64,000 nucleotides of DNA from Arthrobacter sp. Soil736 (GCF_001428005.1 NZ_LMSB01000023.1:152953-216952), one strand, 5' to 3'; shown: positions 44,701-55,557, numbered from the stretch's first letter. Notes: a model not told the origin generated them from the letters alone. Made by a program: numbers and translations.

Positions 44701-46169
44701 GGCTTCTGCTCGGCGTTGCCGACGATCCCGCCCGCCAGGACCAGCCCACCGTCTTCTACGAGCCGGACAGGGACGGCAACATGGCCATCTACGGCACGGG
44801 AGGCTCGGGCAAGTCCGCCGCGCTCCGCGGGATCGCCATTGCAGCCGCTGTCACCCCGCGCGGCGGCCCGGTGCACATCTACGGGATCGACTGCGGTTCC
44901 GCCGGGCTGAAAATGCTCGAAGAGCTCCCGCATGTCGGCGAGATCATCGACGGCGACGACGTCGAGCGGGTGGGCCGGCTCCTGCGCTGGCTCCGCGACC
45001 TGGCGGAGGACCGGTCGGCACGCTTTGCCGAGGTCCGGGCGTCCACGATCGTGGAGTACCGGAAGCTCGCCGCCATGCCCGACGAGAAACGCATCTTCGT
45101 GCTCGTGGACGGCATGTCAGCCCTCCGCGAAACGTACGAATACAGCCGCCTGTCCGCCTTGTGGGACCTCTTCCTGCAGTTGGCAACCGACGGCCGTCCC
45201 CTTGGCATCCACCTCGTGGTCACCGGTGACCGCCCCAACTCCGTGCCGCCGTCGTTGCTTGCGTCCATCCAGCGCCGGCTGGTGCTGCGCCTGTCGTCCG
45301 AGGACGACTACATGACGATGGACGTCCCCAAGGACGTCCTGGGCAAGGCGTCGCCTCCGGGGCGCGGCCTGCTCGGCAGCCATGAGGTGCAGCTCGCCGT
45401 CCTGGGCGGCAACTCCAACCTGGCGCTGCAGGCGCGGGAGGTCCACAAGCTCAGCGAGGCCATGCTGCGCCAGGGCGTCGAGAAGGCCCCGCAGATCGAG
45501 CGGCTGCCGGAGCAGGTGGACCTGGACATCCTTCCGGCCGGCCGGCCGGACCTGCCCGTGATCGGCGTCGACGACGAAACGCTCCAGCCTGCCGCGATCA
45601 TGGCCAAGGGCCCGCTCCTGCTGGCCGGGCCGCCGGGCGCCGGCCGGACCGTGGCGCTCGTGACGCTCGCCTATGCGCTGCGCCGCTCCAACCCCGGGAC
45701 GGAACTGGTCTACATCGCGTCGCGGAAATCGGCCGTGGCGTCACTGCCCGTCTGGGACCGTTCGCTGGTGGGGCCGGACGACGTCGAGGAAGCGGTGGAG
45801 GCACTGACCGATCATTCTTCGGCCAACCCCGGAAAGCTCGCCATCTTCATCGAGGGCCTCACCGAGTTCACGGGGACCCTTGCGGAGTCCGGCGTGGAGC
45901 GGCTCGTGGCGGCCTCCATCAAGGCCGATCAGTGGGTGGTCGGGGAGTCCGAGACGTCCACATGGTCCTCGGCCTGGTCGCTGGCCCAGCCCTTCAAGTC
46001 CGGCAGGCGGGGGCTGCTCATCAATCCGGGCGATATCGAAGGCGACAGCCTGCTCAATACGTCGCTCGGACGGGTCAGCACGGACTTCATTCCGGGCCGG
46101 GGCTACATCGTTGGCAGGGGCAAAGTGCGCAAACTCCAGATCGCCCTGCCTCCGGAGAGCCGGACGTAA
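41706..46169 (+). CDS. EssC/EccC-like FtsK/SpoIIIE membrane ATPase with N-terminal beta-grasp-like and FHA domains
   Basis: A 1487-residue motor protein. Residues 1-95 look like a ubiquitin-like (YukD/EsaB-type) or degenerate FHA domain ending GLRPGSVVSLTQ. A good FHA domain spans 112-200 (YIGRDRDVDVRL, SKRHARI, NSANGL). Two membrane helices lie at about 246-290. Three FtsK/SpoIIIE modules follow: module 1 has GGTTGAGKSEFLQ (about 702) and VIVVDEFAAL, module 2 has GTGGSGKSAALRG (about 1030) and FVLVDGMSAL, and module 3 has the altered loop GPPGAGRTVAL (about 1306), with Arg for Lys. FHA, two spans and three modules are the architecture of type VIIb secretion ATPase EssC. No WXG100 gene is nearby, so the cargo is unknown. 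Confidence 0.88.
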   Translation: MRIRLTLRRDPADAKDLAVTVDGLATVADIATELWTADPGRRDEPAPPNLSLRIDEAFVAGGMRGIVLNRTDNLLESGLRPGSVVSLTQVSEQFGVPGTGSGPAAGRGPAVATLRILSGPDVGREFSLPSGTSYIGRDRDVDVRLTDPLTSKRHARITVGESVEIVDTNSANGLQMDGLPVTRATLNSSDTVTLGDTELTVVPLARSGAAAPTSPLVDFNRSPRVVPRFSPSKRVPPAGPKRQDHHAFPYIMLIAPLMMGAVLFAVTQSLISMLFMLMMPLFIVGHYVDQKLQAKRERKEQLKEFRESMAAFRLDITELQRVERAVRLQEAPSVSDTVDSIYKLGPLLWTHRPEHQGFLGLRFGLGTVPSRVPLEEPNFSETETEFRREIEDCLARFREIEGVPVVSQLRSSGSFGLAGSRGLVDDVARGMVLQLVGLHSPAEVAVAAITSTRSRERWNWLQWLPHVGSSHSPLAGDHLAAGSASGASLLARLEDLLELREAALQSPGPVHRPGIHEETGDVPAPVLPSVLVIIEDDAPVDRGRLTRLVERGPDSGVHVLWVATGVEALPAACRDFMAVDGEHGTTTGQVRLGRHTYPVSCESLDAELAGQLARMLSPVVDAGKPLEDDSNLPRAVSYAALIGKDFLDNPQAVAERWQENNSVRTTAVANRKDNGSLRALVGSKGVEPLYLDLKNEGPHALVGGTTGAGKSEFLQSWVMGMATAYSPDRVSFLFVDYKGGAAFADCLHLPHTVGLVTDLSPHLVRRALTSLRAELHYRERLLNRKKAKDLLALQREADPDAPPYLVIVVDEFAALATEVPEFVDGVVDVAARGRSLGLHLILATQRPAGVIKESLRANTNLRVALRMADEDDATDILGVPDAAYFDPSIPGRGAAKTGPGRIQGFQTGYAGGWTTERPQRPQIDIVEMAFGSGPAWATPAPESPVKDEPSGPNDIARMTSNVIRAADLLAIGPPRKPWLNELAMTYDFSLLPNPRTDERLLLGVADDPARQDQPTVFYEPDRDGNMAIYGTGGSGKSAALRGIAIAAAVTPRGGPVHIYGIDCGSAGLKMLEELPHVGEIIDGDDVERVGRLLRWLRDLAEDRSARFAEVRASTIVEYRKLAAMPDEKRIFVLVDGMSALRETYEYSRLSALWDLFLQLATDGRPLGIHLVVTGDRPNSVPPSLLASIQRRLVLRLSSEDDYMTMDVPKDVLGKASPPGRGLLGSHEVQLAVLGGNSNLALQAREVHKLSEAMLRQGVEKAPQIERLPEQVDLDILPAGRPDLPVIGVDDETLQPAAIMAKGPLLLAGPPGAGRTVALVTLAYALRRSNPGTELVYIASRKSAVASLPVWDRSLVGPDDVEEAVEALTDHSSANPGKLAIFIEGLTEFTGTLAESGVERLVAASIKADQWVVGESETSTWSSAWSLAQPFKSGRRGLLINPGDIEGDSLLNTSLGRVSTDFIPGRGYIVGRGKVRKLQIALPPESRT

Positions 46170-46257
46170 GGGATTTGCTACCCCGCGCTGCCCTGTAGGA
46201 AGATACCCGGGACAAGACTCGGTGCGGGACTGTCCTGCGCGGCTGCAAAGGTAACCA

Positions 46258-46848
46258 ATGATCCGACCCCATTTCCTGCGGACCACGCTGGTGCCCGGAC
46301 TCGCTGCCACCGCGCTGGCCTTCGCCGCGGCGGCAGGCGTCGCGGGGGCCGCGCACGCCGATCCGCTGTGCCTGCCCACGCAGCAGTGCCCGTCCGGTTC
46401 GCCCACGCCGACGGACCCTTCCTCCGGTTCGCCGGCGCCCACGGCTGAGCCTTCGACGGCACCGCCGCCTGCACAGAAGGCGCCGGTGGCTCCGGCCCAG
46501 CCTCCCGTGGAACCCGCTCCGGTTGCGGCCACCACGGCACCCGCTCCCACCGCGACGGCCACGGGGCGAATGACGGCGACGCCGGCTCCGTCCGCGACTG
46601 CCACCGGCACGACGGCCGCCAGTGCCTCGCCGAGCCCATCGGATTCCGGCCCGACGGCCGAGTCCAACTGGAACAAGCCGATTGAAAAGCCCGTGAAGGC
46701 GAGCCACGCAGCGGCCGTCAGCGCCGGTGACGAGGGCCCGGGCGGATACCTGGGCGTCTTCGCCATCATGGGAGGCGTTTTGCTGGTGGGCTTCGCCGGA
46801 CTCGTGTTCGCCCTGTGGAGCAGGAACCGCCTCGCGGGCCACTGGTGA
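46258..46848 (+). CDS. Pro/Thr-rich exported protein with C-terminal membrane anchor
   Basis: A 196-residue protein. The signal peptide ends near AGAAHADP (about residue 34). Two Cys (CLPTQQC) follow the cleavage site. The middle (about 45-140) is low-complexity Pro/Thr/Ser/Ala, typical of a wall-spanning stalk. Near the end are one hydrophobic span and a short basic tail (WSRNRLAGHW). This is a cell-surface anchor layout without an LPxTG sortase motif. It lies 88 bases after the EssC-like gene in the same direction, and is likely the last gene of the cluster. The function is unknown. Confidence 0.72.
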   Translation: MIRPHFLRTTLVPGLAATALAFAAAAGVAGAAHADPLCLPTQQCPSGSPTPTDPSSGSPAPTAEPSTAPPPAQKAPVAPAQPPVEPAPVAATTAPAPTATATGRMTATPAPSATATGTTAASASPSPSDSGPTAESNWNKPIEKPVKASHAAAVSAGDEGPGGYLGVFAIMGGVLLVGFAGLVFALWSRNRLAGHW

Positions 46849-49991
<3,143 letters not shown>

Positions 49992-50076
49992 CCTGGCCCC
50001 CGGAGCTGGTGATAGTTCAGTCACGGAAACAGCTGTTTCGCACTGCGCATCCACCCTCTGGAACTAGCATTGACGG

Positions 50077-50580
50077 GTGCAGCCGCAGATCATTGTCCGT
50101 CCAGCCGTCCCCGCCGATTATGAGGCGATAGCCCGGATCACCCGCGATTCCTATCTGGCGGCGGGATACTTCGACAGTGCCGACCACCCCTACATGAAGC
50201 AGATCCAGGACGTGGCCAGGCGGGCGGAGCAGGCCACCATCTGGGTGGCCGAACGGGATGGCCGGATTGTGGGGTCCGTGACGCTGGCTGTTGCGGGCGA
50301 GCCGTATGCGGACATCGCCCTGGACGACGAACTCGAATTCCGGATGCTGGTTGTGGACCCGGCCGTGCAGCGCAGCGGCGCCGGGCTGGCCCTGGTCGAA
50401 GCGATCATCGCATACGCCAAGTCGCTGGACGGCATCAGCGCCGTGGCACTGACGACCGGCGGGACATGGGAGAGCGCCCACGGCCTCTACCGGAAGACCG
50501 GCTTCCGGCGGGTCCCTGAGCGCGACTGGTTCGTGCCGGACACCGACATAAAGCTGCTGGTTTTCCGGCTGGACATCTAG
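50077..50580 (+). CDS. GNAT-family N-acetyltransferase
   Basis: A 167-residue acyltransferase with the GNAT fold. It begins IIVRPAVPADYEAIARITR, the acetyl-CoA pyrophosphate loop is VDPAVQRSGAGLALVEA (Q/RxxGxG/A), and the C-terminal strand is HGLYRKTGFRRVPE. The substrate is unknown. The start is GTG at 50077. It lies alone between the IMPase-family gene and the RidA gene, in the same direction as both, with short gaps. Confidence 0.88.
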   Translation: MQPQIIVRPAVPADYEAIARITRDSYLAAGYFDSADHPYMKQIQDVARRAEQATIWVAERDGRIVGSVTLAVAGEPYADIALDDELEFRMLVVDPAVQRSGAGLALVEAIIAYAKSLDGISAVALTTGGTWESAHGLYRKTGFRRVPERDWFVPDTDIKLLVFRLDI

Positions 50581-50671
50581 CCGCCCTAGAGTGGTGCCGA
50601 CTCATTCCCCCGGCCCCATTCCCCGGCTGCCCAAGCGTCGGCTGGCATGCGGCCCCAGTGAAAGGCGCACC

Positions 50672-51055
50672 ATGCGCAAGACGTTCGGCACCGGTTCCGT
50701 CTGGGAACAGACCCTTGGCTATTCCCGCGCAGTCCAGGTGGACAACACGCTGTACATTTCCGCCACCGCCGCCAGCGGTGAGGACGGCATCGTCGGCAGC
50801 GACTTCTACGAGCAGACCAAGTACATCCTCCAGAAGCTGGAGACAGTCCTGGCCGACGCCGGCTTCGGCTTAGCCGACGTCGTGCAGTCCAAGCTGTACC
50901 TGACGGACATCACCAAGTGGGAAGACGCCGGCCGCGCCCACGGCGAGGTGTTCGGCGAGATCCGGCCCACGCTGTCCCTCGTGCACGTGCTGCCGTTCCT
51001 GGACCCGAAGATGCTCGTGGAGATCGAGCTTGTCGCCCAGAAGAGCGCCAGCTAG
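50672..51055 (+). CDS. RidA/YjgF-family enamine/imine deaminase-like protein
   Basis: A 127-residue protein of the RidA family, trimeric enzymes that hydrolyse reactive enamines and imines from amino-acid metabolism. Family signatures are visible: VDNTLYISATAASGEDG, VVQSKLYLTDITKWEDA and EIRPTLSLVHVLPFLDPKMLVEIE. The Arg that binds the carboxylate in archetypal RidA is within the canonical R-P-x-R region. Here the stretch is EIRPTLSLVHV, with R followed by P but without the second Arg, so the exact activity may differ. ATG at 50672 is chosen because GAAAGG lies 6 bases upstream; a longer frame adds 27 Pro/Arg-rich residues. Confidence 0.88.
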   Translation: MRKTFGTGSVWEQTLGYSRAVQVDNTLYISATAASGEDGIVGSDFYEQTKYILQKLETVLADAGFGLADVVQSKLYLTDITKWEDAGRAHGEVFGEIRPTLSLVHVLPFLDPKMLVEIELVAQKSAS

Positions 51056-51059
51056 CTAA

Positions 51060-51124
51060 GCGCGAACGAACACTTGAGGCCCCTTTCCAGTCGCGATTCA
51101 GGGGCCTCAAGTGTTCGTTCGCGC
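51060..51124. terminator. Long perfect hairpin between convergent genes
   Basis: A 25-bp perfect stem (51060-51084 with 51100-51124) and a 15-base loop. It starts 5 bases after the RidA stop and ends 3 bases before the response-regulator stop, so it serves both convergent transcripts. Confidence 0.9.
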
Positions 51125-51126
51125 CC

Positions 51127-51813
51127 TTAGGAAGCCGGGAGGCCGTAGCGGTGTTCGGGCCGGCCCGTGGTTCCGTAGCGGAGCTGGATCTCGACGGCGC
51201 CGTCGTCCGCCAGCGAGGACAGGTACCGCTGGGCGGTGGCCCGGGAAACGCCCACCCGCCCGGCCACCTCGGCGGCGGAATACTGCTCGCCGGGCACCAG
51301 GGATTCCAGCACCGCCGCTTCCGTGGCGGACCGAGGCCTGGCCGACGGCGAGACGTCGCCGGGGATGAGGGCCCGCTTGGCCCGCTCCACGGTGTCCTGG
51401 TCCAGCGACCCCGGCTGGGCCAGGATCCGCCGGTACCGGGCATAGGACCGCAGCTGCTGGGACAGGGACTCGGCCGTGAACGGCTTCAGTAGGTAGCCCA
51501 GGGCGCCGCGCCGGAACGCCGTCCGCAGCGAGGCGGCATCCGATGCCGCGCTCAGGATCATGGTGTCCACGTCCAGCTGGTGCAGCAGGTCCAGGCCGGA
51601 GGCGTCCGGCAGGTACACGTCCAGCAGGACCAGGTCCGGCCGAAGGCTGTGGATGGACTGCAGCGCCAGTGACGCCGAACCCGCCGGGGGCAGGGCAAGG
51701 AACCCCGCCACCGAGTCCACGTAGGCCGCGTGGAGTTTGGCCACGTGGAAATCGTCGTCCACAATCAGCACCCTGAAATCCTCAGACATCATCGTCCCAT
51801 CTTCGTCAGTCAC
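51127..51813 (-). CDS. citB: Response regulator, CitB/DcuR family
   Basis: A 228-residue regulator. The receiver has VLIVDDDFHVAKLH, phosphoacceptor D65 in LVLLDVYLPDASG and the Lys of GYLLKPF. The C-terminal part has a helix-turn-helix: YSAAEVAGRVGVSRATAQRY, the layout of CitB/DcuR regulators. The start could be GTG at 51813, directly after the kinase stop, or an ATG at 51792 or 51789. It forms an operon with the kinase. The divergent citrate transporter is its expected target, as in Corynebacterium CitAB. Confidence 0.88.
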   Translation of the reverse strand: MTDEDGTMMSEDFRVLIVDDDFHVAKLHAAYVDSVAGFLALPPAGSASLALQSIHSLRPDLVLLDVYLPDASGLDLLHQLDVDTMILSAASDAASLRTAFRRGALGYLLKPFTAESLSQQLRSYARYRRILAQPGSLDQDTVERAKRALIPGDVSPSARPRSATEAAVLESLVPGEQYSAAEVAGRVGVSRATAQRYLSSLADDGAVEIQLRYGTTGRPEHRYGLPAS

Positions 51814-53538
51814 TCAGTCTTTGCGCGCCGTGGTGGTGCCCGGCAGCGTGGCCATGAAAACGGCGCCCGGCCCGCCCGCGCCGCCGGGCTCCAGCACCCT
51901 GACATCGCCGCCGCGGCGCCGCGCAAGCTGCCGCGCGAGGGCCAGCCCCAGGCCCTGGCCGCCTGCGGAGCGGACGGGGCCGGCGGCCGTCGTGAATCCT
52001 TCGGCGAACACCGCCTCCGGGTCGGCGGCGACGGGCAGACCATCGCCGGAATCGGCGACGACGATGTGCAGGGTCCCGCCGTCGTCCGTCGGTTCGTCCA
52101 GCAGCTCCAGCTCCACCCAGCGCTCCCCGGCCGAGCCGGCCACCGCCGCGTTGACGGCGTTGTCGATCAGGTTACCGAGGACTGTGGTGACATCCTGCGG
52201 ATCCGTCACCTGGCCGCGCACCAGGGTCTCGGGCCCGATCCGCAGGGTGACGCCGCGTTCGTCGGCCTCCACGCCCTTGGCCCCGATGAACGCCTGGAGG
52301 TACGGGTCCTGGAGCAGTTCGGCCTGGTCCACCGGGAACTTCAGCGGCCCGGTGGCGGCGAGCCGCGCCAGGTACTCACGCGCCTGCTGGTGCTGGCCGA
52401 TGCTCATGAAACCCGCAATCGTGTGCAGCTGGTTGGCGAACTCGTGCCGCTGCGCCCGCAGGGCCGTGGACATGGTTCCGACGGCGTCGAGCTGGCGCGT
52501 CAGCTGCTGCAGCTCGGTGCGGTCGCGCAGCATGACCACCCAGCCAAGGTCCTCCTGGCGGTGCAGGGCCTTGCGGGCACTCGCCACCAGGACCTGGCCG
52601 CCGGCGATCAGCTCCACGGCCTCGCCTTCCCTGGCGTCAGCCTGCGTGAGCGCTTTGAGCTTCGGCGGGACCGGCGCCGCGGCCCAGAGGCTTCCGGACA
52701 GGTCCGGCTGGCCGAGGAGCCGCTGGGCTGCGGCATTGAAGACGCTGATGCGGCCCTCCGCGGAAATGCCCACTACGCCCTCATCCACGCCCTCCAGCAC
52801 CGCCACCTGGTCGTGGACCAGCGTGCTGATTTCCTCGGGTTCGAGGCCGAGGGTGAGCCGCTGCAGCCTGCGCCGGAGCAGGAACGAGGCCAGGACACCC
52901 GCCAGGAGTGAGCCGGCCGCCGTCAGGACGATGGGCCCGATGTCCCGGCGCAGGCTCTGGCCGATGGTCTCCGTGGAATAGCCGACGCTCACCTCGCCCA
53001 CCACCTTGGGGGACGCGCCGCCGGAACCGGTGCCGGAGCCCGAGCCGGAACCGGTGCCGGGCGCGAAGACCGGCACCTTAGCGCCGGCCGACGGCCCCAG
53101 CGTGCCCGTGTTCCGGGTGGTGACCTCGCGGCCGGCCAGCGCCTCGGACGGATCCGTGCTGACCCGCTCGCCCAGCCGCTCGGCGTCGGGATGGGCCAGC
53201 CGGAGTCCCGTTTCGTCGGTGATCACCACGAAGAGGGCGCCGGTGCGCGTGCGCGCCCCCTCGGCCGCCGCCATGAGCGGGCCGGCCAGCAGTTCGGCCG
53301 GCGGGGGAGTGCCGGCCTGCCGGCTGATGGCCTGCACCTCGGCCCGAACGGACGGGTCCGACGCCACCGTCCGGGCGAGCGTCAGCGCCTGGTTTTCGGC
53401 CTCGCGGCCCAGACGTTCGTACGTGAGCCACGCGTGCACGGCGCCGCTCAGGAGCACCACCAGCAGCACCACGCCGAGCTGCAGGAGCAGCGTCTGCGTG
53501 GAGAACCTGAGTGGCAGCCTGCGGGCGGGGCTCGTCAT
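51814..53538 (-). CDS. citA: Sensor histidine kinase, CitA/DcuS family
   Basis: A 574-residue kinase with one membrane span at about 14-35, an extracytoplasmic sensing domain to about 195, a second span, a cytoplasmic PAS domain, the histidine box RAQRHEFANQLHTIAG and a HATPase domain (LGNLIDNAVNAA, then GQGLGLALARQLARR). This layout is that of citrate or C4-dicarboxylate sensors. In the sensing domain a Gly/Ser-rich stretch (GTGSGSGSGTGSGG) is inserted before VVGEVSVGYS, which is unusual. ATG at 53538 is chosen because AAGGAG lies just before it. The stop abuts the regulator start. Confidence 0.9.
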   Translation of the reverse strand: MTSPARRLPLRFSTQTLLLQLGVVLLVVLLSGAVHAWLTYERLGREAENQALTLARTVASDPSVRAEVQAISRQAGTPPPAELLAGPLMAAAEGARTRTGALFVVITDETGLRLAHPDAERLGERVSTDPSEALAGREVTTRNTGTLGPSAGAKVPVFAPGTGSGSGSGTGSGGASPKVVGEVSVGYSTETIGQSLRRDIGPIVLTAAGSLLAGVLASFLLRRRLQRLTLGLEPEEISTLVHDQVAVLEGVDEGVVGISAEGRISVFNAAAQRLLGQPDLSGSLWAAAPVPPKLKALTQADAREGEAVELIAGGQVLVASARKALHRQEDLGWVVMLRDRTELQQLTRQLDAVGTMSTALRAQRHEFANQLHTIAGFMSIGQHQQAREYLARLAATGPLKFPVDQAELLQDPYLQAFIGAKGVEADERGVTLRIGPETLVRGQVTDPQDVTTVLGNLIDNAVNAAVAGSAGERWVELELLDEPTDDGGTLHIVVADSGDGLPVAADPEAVFAEGFTTAAGPVRSAGGQGLGLALARQLARRRGGDVRVLEPGGAGGPGAVFMATLPGTTTARKD

Positions 53539-53602
53539 TGGACTCCTTGGACGATATGTGGGCGGGGCTTGTGCGCAGCCGCCGGCGGGACGTGAGCAGA
53601 AT

Positions 53603-53615
53603 GAGCAAAATGCTC
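53603..53615. promoter_or_regulatory. Inverted repeat GAGCA-N3-TGCTC in the citA/citrate-transporter intergenic region
   Basis: A perfect 5-bp inverted repeat 65 bases upstream of citA and 116 bases upstream of the transporter. It is a possible CitB site by position only. Confidence 0.3.
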
Positions 53616-53730
53616 CCAATAAGCAGTATGCCAATCAATTGAGCCAAAGGCACTGCCGTGACGCGGGCCACTCTAACGTCTGTAGTACGCATCACACCGG
53701 GGTGGTGCTGGACACACAAAGGAGCCGGCT

Positions 53731-55203
53731 GTGCTGGTATTACTAGGATTCGCCATGATCGCGGTATTCATGGTGCTGATCATGACGAAGAAGTTGACGC
53801 CAGTGCTGGCGCTGATCATTGTCCCCACCGTTTTCGGTCTCTTTGCAGGAGCCGGCCTCGGCATCGGTGACATGGTGATGGACTCGATGAAGTCCATGAC
53901 CTCCACCGCCGCGTTGCTGATGTTCGCCATCATCTACTTCGGCCTGATGATCGACGTCGGGCTGTTCGATCCGCTGGTCCGGTTCATCCTGCGCAAGCTC
54001 GGCAATGACCCGGCCAAGGTGGTCCTCGGCACCGCGATCCTGGCGGCCGCCGTATCCCTCGACGGCGACGGCTCGACCACCTTCATCCTCACCACGGCCG
54101 CCATGCTGCCCATCTACCTCCGGCTGAAGATGAGCCCCGTGGTCCTCACCTGCGTTGCCGGCCTGGCCAACGGCACCATGAACATCCTGCCGTGGGGCGG
54201 CCCCACCGCCCGCGCCGCCACCGCGCTCAAGATCGACGTCAACGACGTCTTCGTTCCCATGATCCCGTCGCTGATCGCCGGCCTGGTTGTTGTCTTCGTT
54301 TTCTCCTGGCTGCTCGGCCTGCAGGAACGCAACCGCCTCCGCGCCACGGCGCCGGAAATCTGGGGCGTGCCTGACTCTGCCGAAGCGTTCGACGGCGGAA
54401 CGGCCGGCGGCGGTTCGGGAACCGGCCGCGGACGCACGGGTTCCGGCACTGCACCTGTTCCCGCAACGGGAGGCCCCGCCGTCGGCGGCTCTTCCGTGGC
54501 CGTCCTGGAGCGCACCGAGACGCTCGCGGATGTCAGCGACACAGGTCTCACGGACACCGCCCTGGACCCCAACCGCAAGACCCTCCGGCCCAAACTGCAG
54601 TGGTTCAACCTGGGCCTCACTGTCGCCGTGATGGTCATGCTCGTGGCCGACCTCGTGCCGCTGCCGTTCGTCTTCATGGTGGGCTCCGCCATCGCCCTCC
54701 TGGTGAACTTCCCCAAGGTCAAGGACCAGGGCGCCCAGCTCGTGGCCCACGCTCCGTCCATCGTTGCAGTGGTCAGCATGGTCATGGCCGCCGCCGTCCT
54801 GACCGGCGTTCTCAAGGGCACCGGCATGGTCGAGGCGATGTCTGCCTGGCTCGTGGCCATCATCCCCTCGGACATGGGCCCGTTCATGGCCGTCATCACC
54901 GGCATCCTCAGCATCCCCATGACGTTCTTCATGAGCAATGACGCCTTCTACTTCGGCGTGCTCCCCGTCCTGAGCGAGACCGCGGCACACTACGGCGTCA
55001 GCGCAGCGGAAATGGCCCGGGCCTCCATCACGGGCCAGCCCTTCCACCTGCAAAGCCCGCTGGTTCCGGCCATCCTGCTGCTGGTTTCGCTCGCCAAGGT
55101 TGACCTCGGCGACCACCACAAGAAGGTGCTCTGGCGGACCGCAGTGATCTCCCTCGTAATGCTCGGCGTAGGAATGCTGACCGGAGCCATCGGCATCGGG
55201 TAA
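53731..55203 (+). CDS. CitMHS-family citrate:metal-H+ symporter
   Basis: A 490-residue membrane permease of the CitMHS family, which imports citrate in complex with Mg2+ or Ca2+. About twelve hydrophobic segments are seen, with conserved EDGDGSTTF-like SLDGDGSTTFILTTAAML and the sequence NGTMNILPWGGPTARAA. A cytoplasmic loop of about 75 residues (about 205-285) is rich in Gly/Thr and poorly conserved. The GTG at 53731 follows AAAGGAG by 6 bases. The gene is divergent from citAB, whose products probably control it. A hairpin follows the stop. Confidence 0.92.
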   Translation: MLVLLGFAMIAVFMVLIMTKKLTPVLALIIVPTVFGLFAGAGLGIGDMVMDSMKSMTSTAALLMFAIIYFGLMIDVGLFDPLVRFILRKLGNDPAKVVLGTAILAAAVSLDGDGSTTFILTTAAMLPIYLRLKMSPVVLTCVAGLANGTMNILPWGGPTARAATALKIDVNDVFVPMIPSLIAGLVVVFVFSWLLGLQERNRLRATAPEIWGVPDSAEAFDGGTAGGGSGTGRGRTGSGTAPVPATGGPAVGGSSVAVLERTETLADVSDTGLTDTALDPNRKTLRPKLQWFNLGLTVAVMVMLVADLVPLPFVFMVGSAIALLVNFPKVKDQGAQLVAHAPSIVAVVSMVMAAAVLTGVLKGTGMVEAMSAWLVAIIPSDMGPFMAVITGILSIPMTFFMSNDAFYFGVLPVLSETAAHYGVSAAEMARASITGQPFHLQSPLVPAILLLVSLAKVDLGDHHKKVLWRTAVISLVMLGVGMLTGAIGIG

Positions 55204-55234
55204 CCAGCCAAGGAGCACCACAGGAGATAACAAG

Positions 55235-55274
55235 AGAAAGCAGAGTGCGGAAGATTTTCCGCACTCTGCTTTCT
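55235..55274 (+). terminator. 18-bp hairpin after the citrate transporter
   Basis: AGAAAGCAGAGTGCGGAA, loop GATT, then its exact complement, starting 32 bases after the stop. It is a strong terminator. Confidence 0.9.
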
Positions 55275-55557
55275 TGTGTTGTGCTGGTGAACTCCGCCGC
55301 CGCGATAGGTGGGCAGGGGCACCTCGGCGACGGGACGGGCATCCGGAAGCGTGCGTCTAAGCGGGGGCCCACACCGTCAGGGTTCCCTGCCCGAGCTTGC
55401 GAGGGGAGGGGGACGGTGGGGAGAACGAGCGAGCACGCGGAGGATCGTCTGGCCTGCCGCCGTAAGGCGACTGCAACTGCCGCCAAAGAGTGCGGAGACA
55501 CAACACCAACCCACGTAGACTGGTTCGGAAAACAATCCGAACTTGCAGGGGAGATCC
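55275..55557. other. Intergenic region before gatC, with a large imperfect hairpin
   Basis: No gene is supported in these 283 bases. An imperfect hairpin occupies 55372-55418: CACCGTC pairs with GACGGTG on the outside and CCCTGCCC with GGGGAGGG inside, around the loop GAGCTTGCGA. It resembles an intergenic REP-type element or an attenuator. A possible -10 (TAGACT) is at 55516-55521, without a clear -35. Confidence 0.5.
55523..55542 (+). promoter_or_regulatory. Hairpin in the gatC leader
   Basis: GTTCGGA, loop AAACAA, TCCGAAC: a perfect 7-bp stem ending 15 bases before the gatC ATG and just before its ribosome site (AGGGGAG). It could modulate translation or be a protein-binding site. Confidence 0.4.

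Noticed and set aside
42399-44933. 844-codon open frame on the minus strand
   Set aside because: It lies antisense within the EssC-like gene, has no family motif and reflects the codon bias of the real gene in high-GC DNA. The same applies to long frames at 1557-2813, 3343-4857, 18687-20276, 47143-48801 and 53743-55233.
24338-46848. Calling the cluster a complete type VII secretion system
   Set aside because: Only the ATPase resembles the type VII core. No WXG100 protein, EccB, EccD, EccE, YukC-like protein or mycosin is present in the window.
46258-46848. Sortase substrate
   Set aside because: The C-terminus has a hydrophobic span and basic tail but no LPxTG-type motif before it.
51060-51124. 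Small RNA or mobile-element end
   Set aside because: The perfect 25-bp stem is placed exactly between two convergent stop codons, which is fully explained by a bidirectional terminator.
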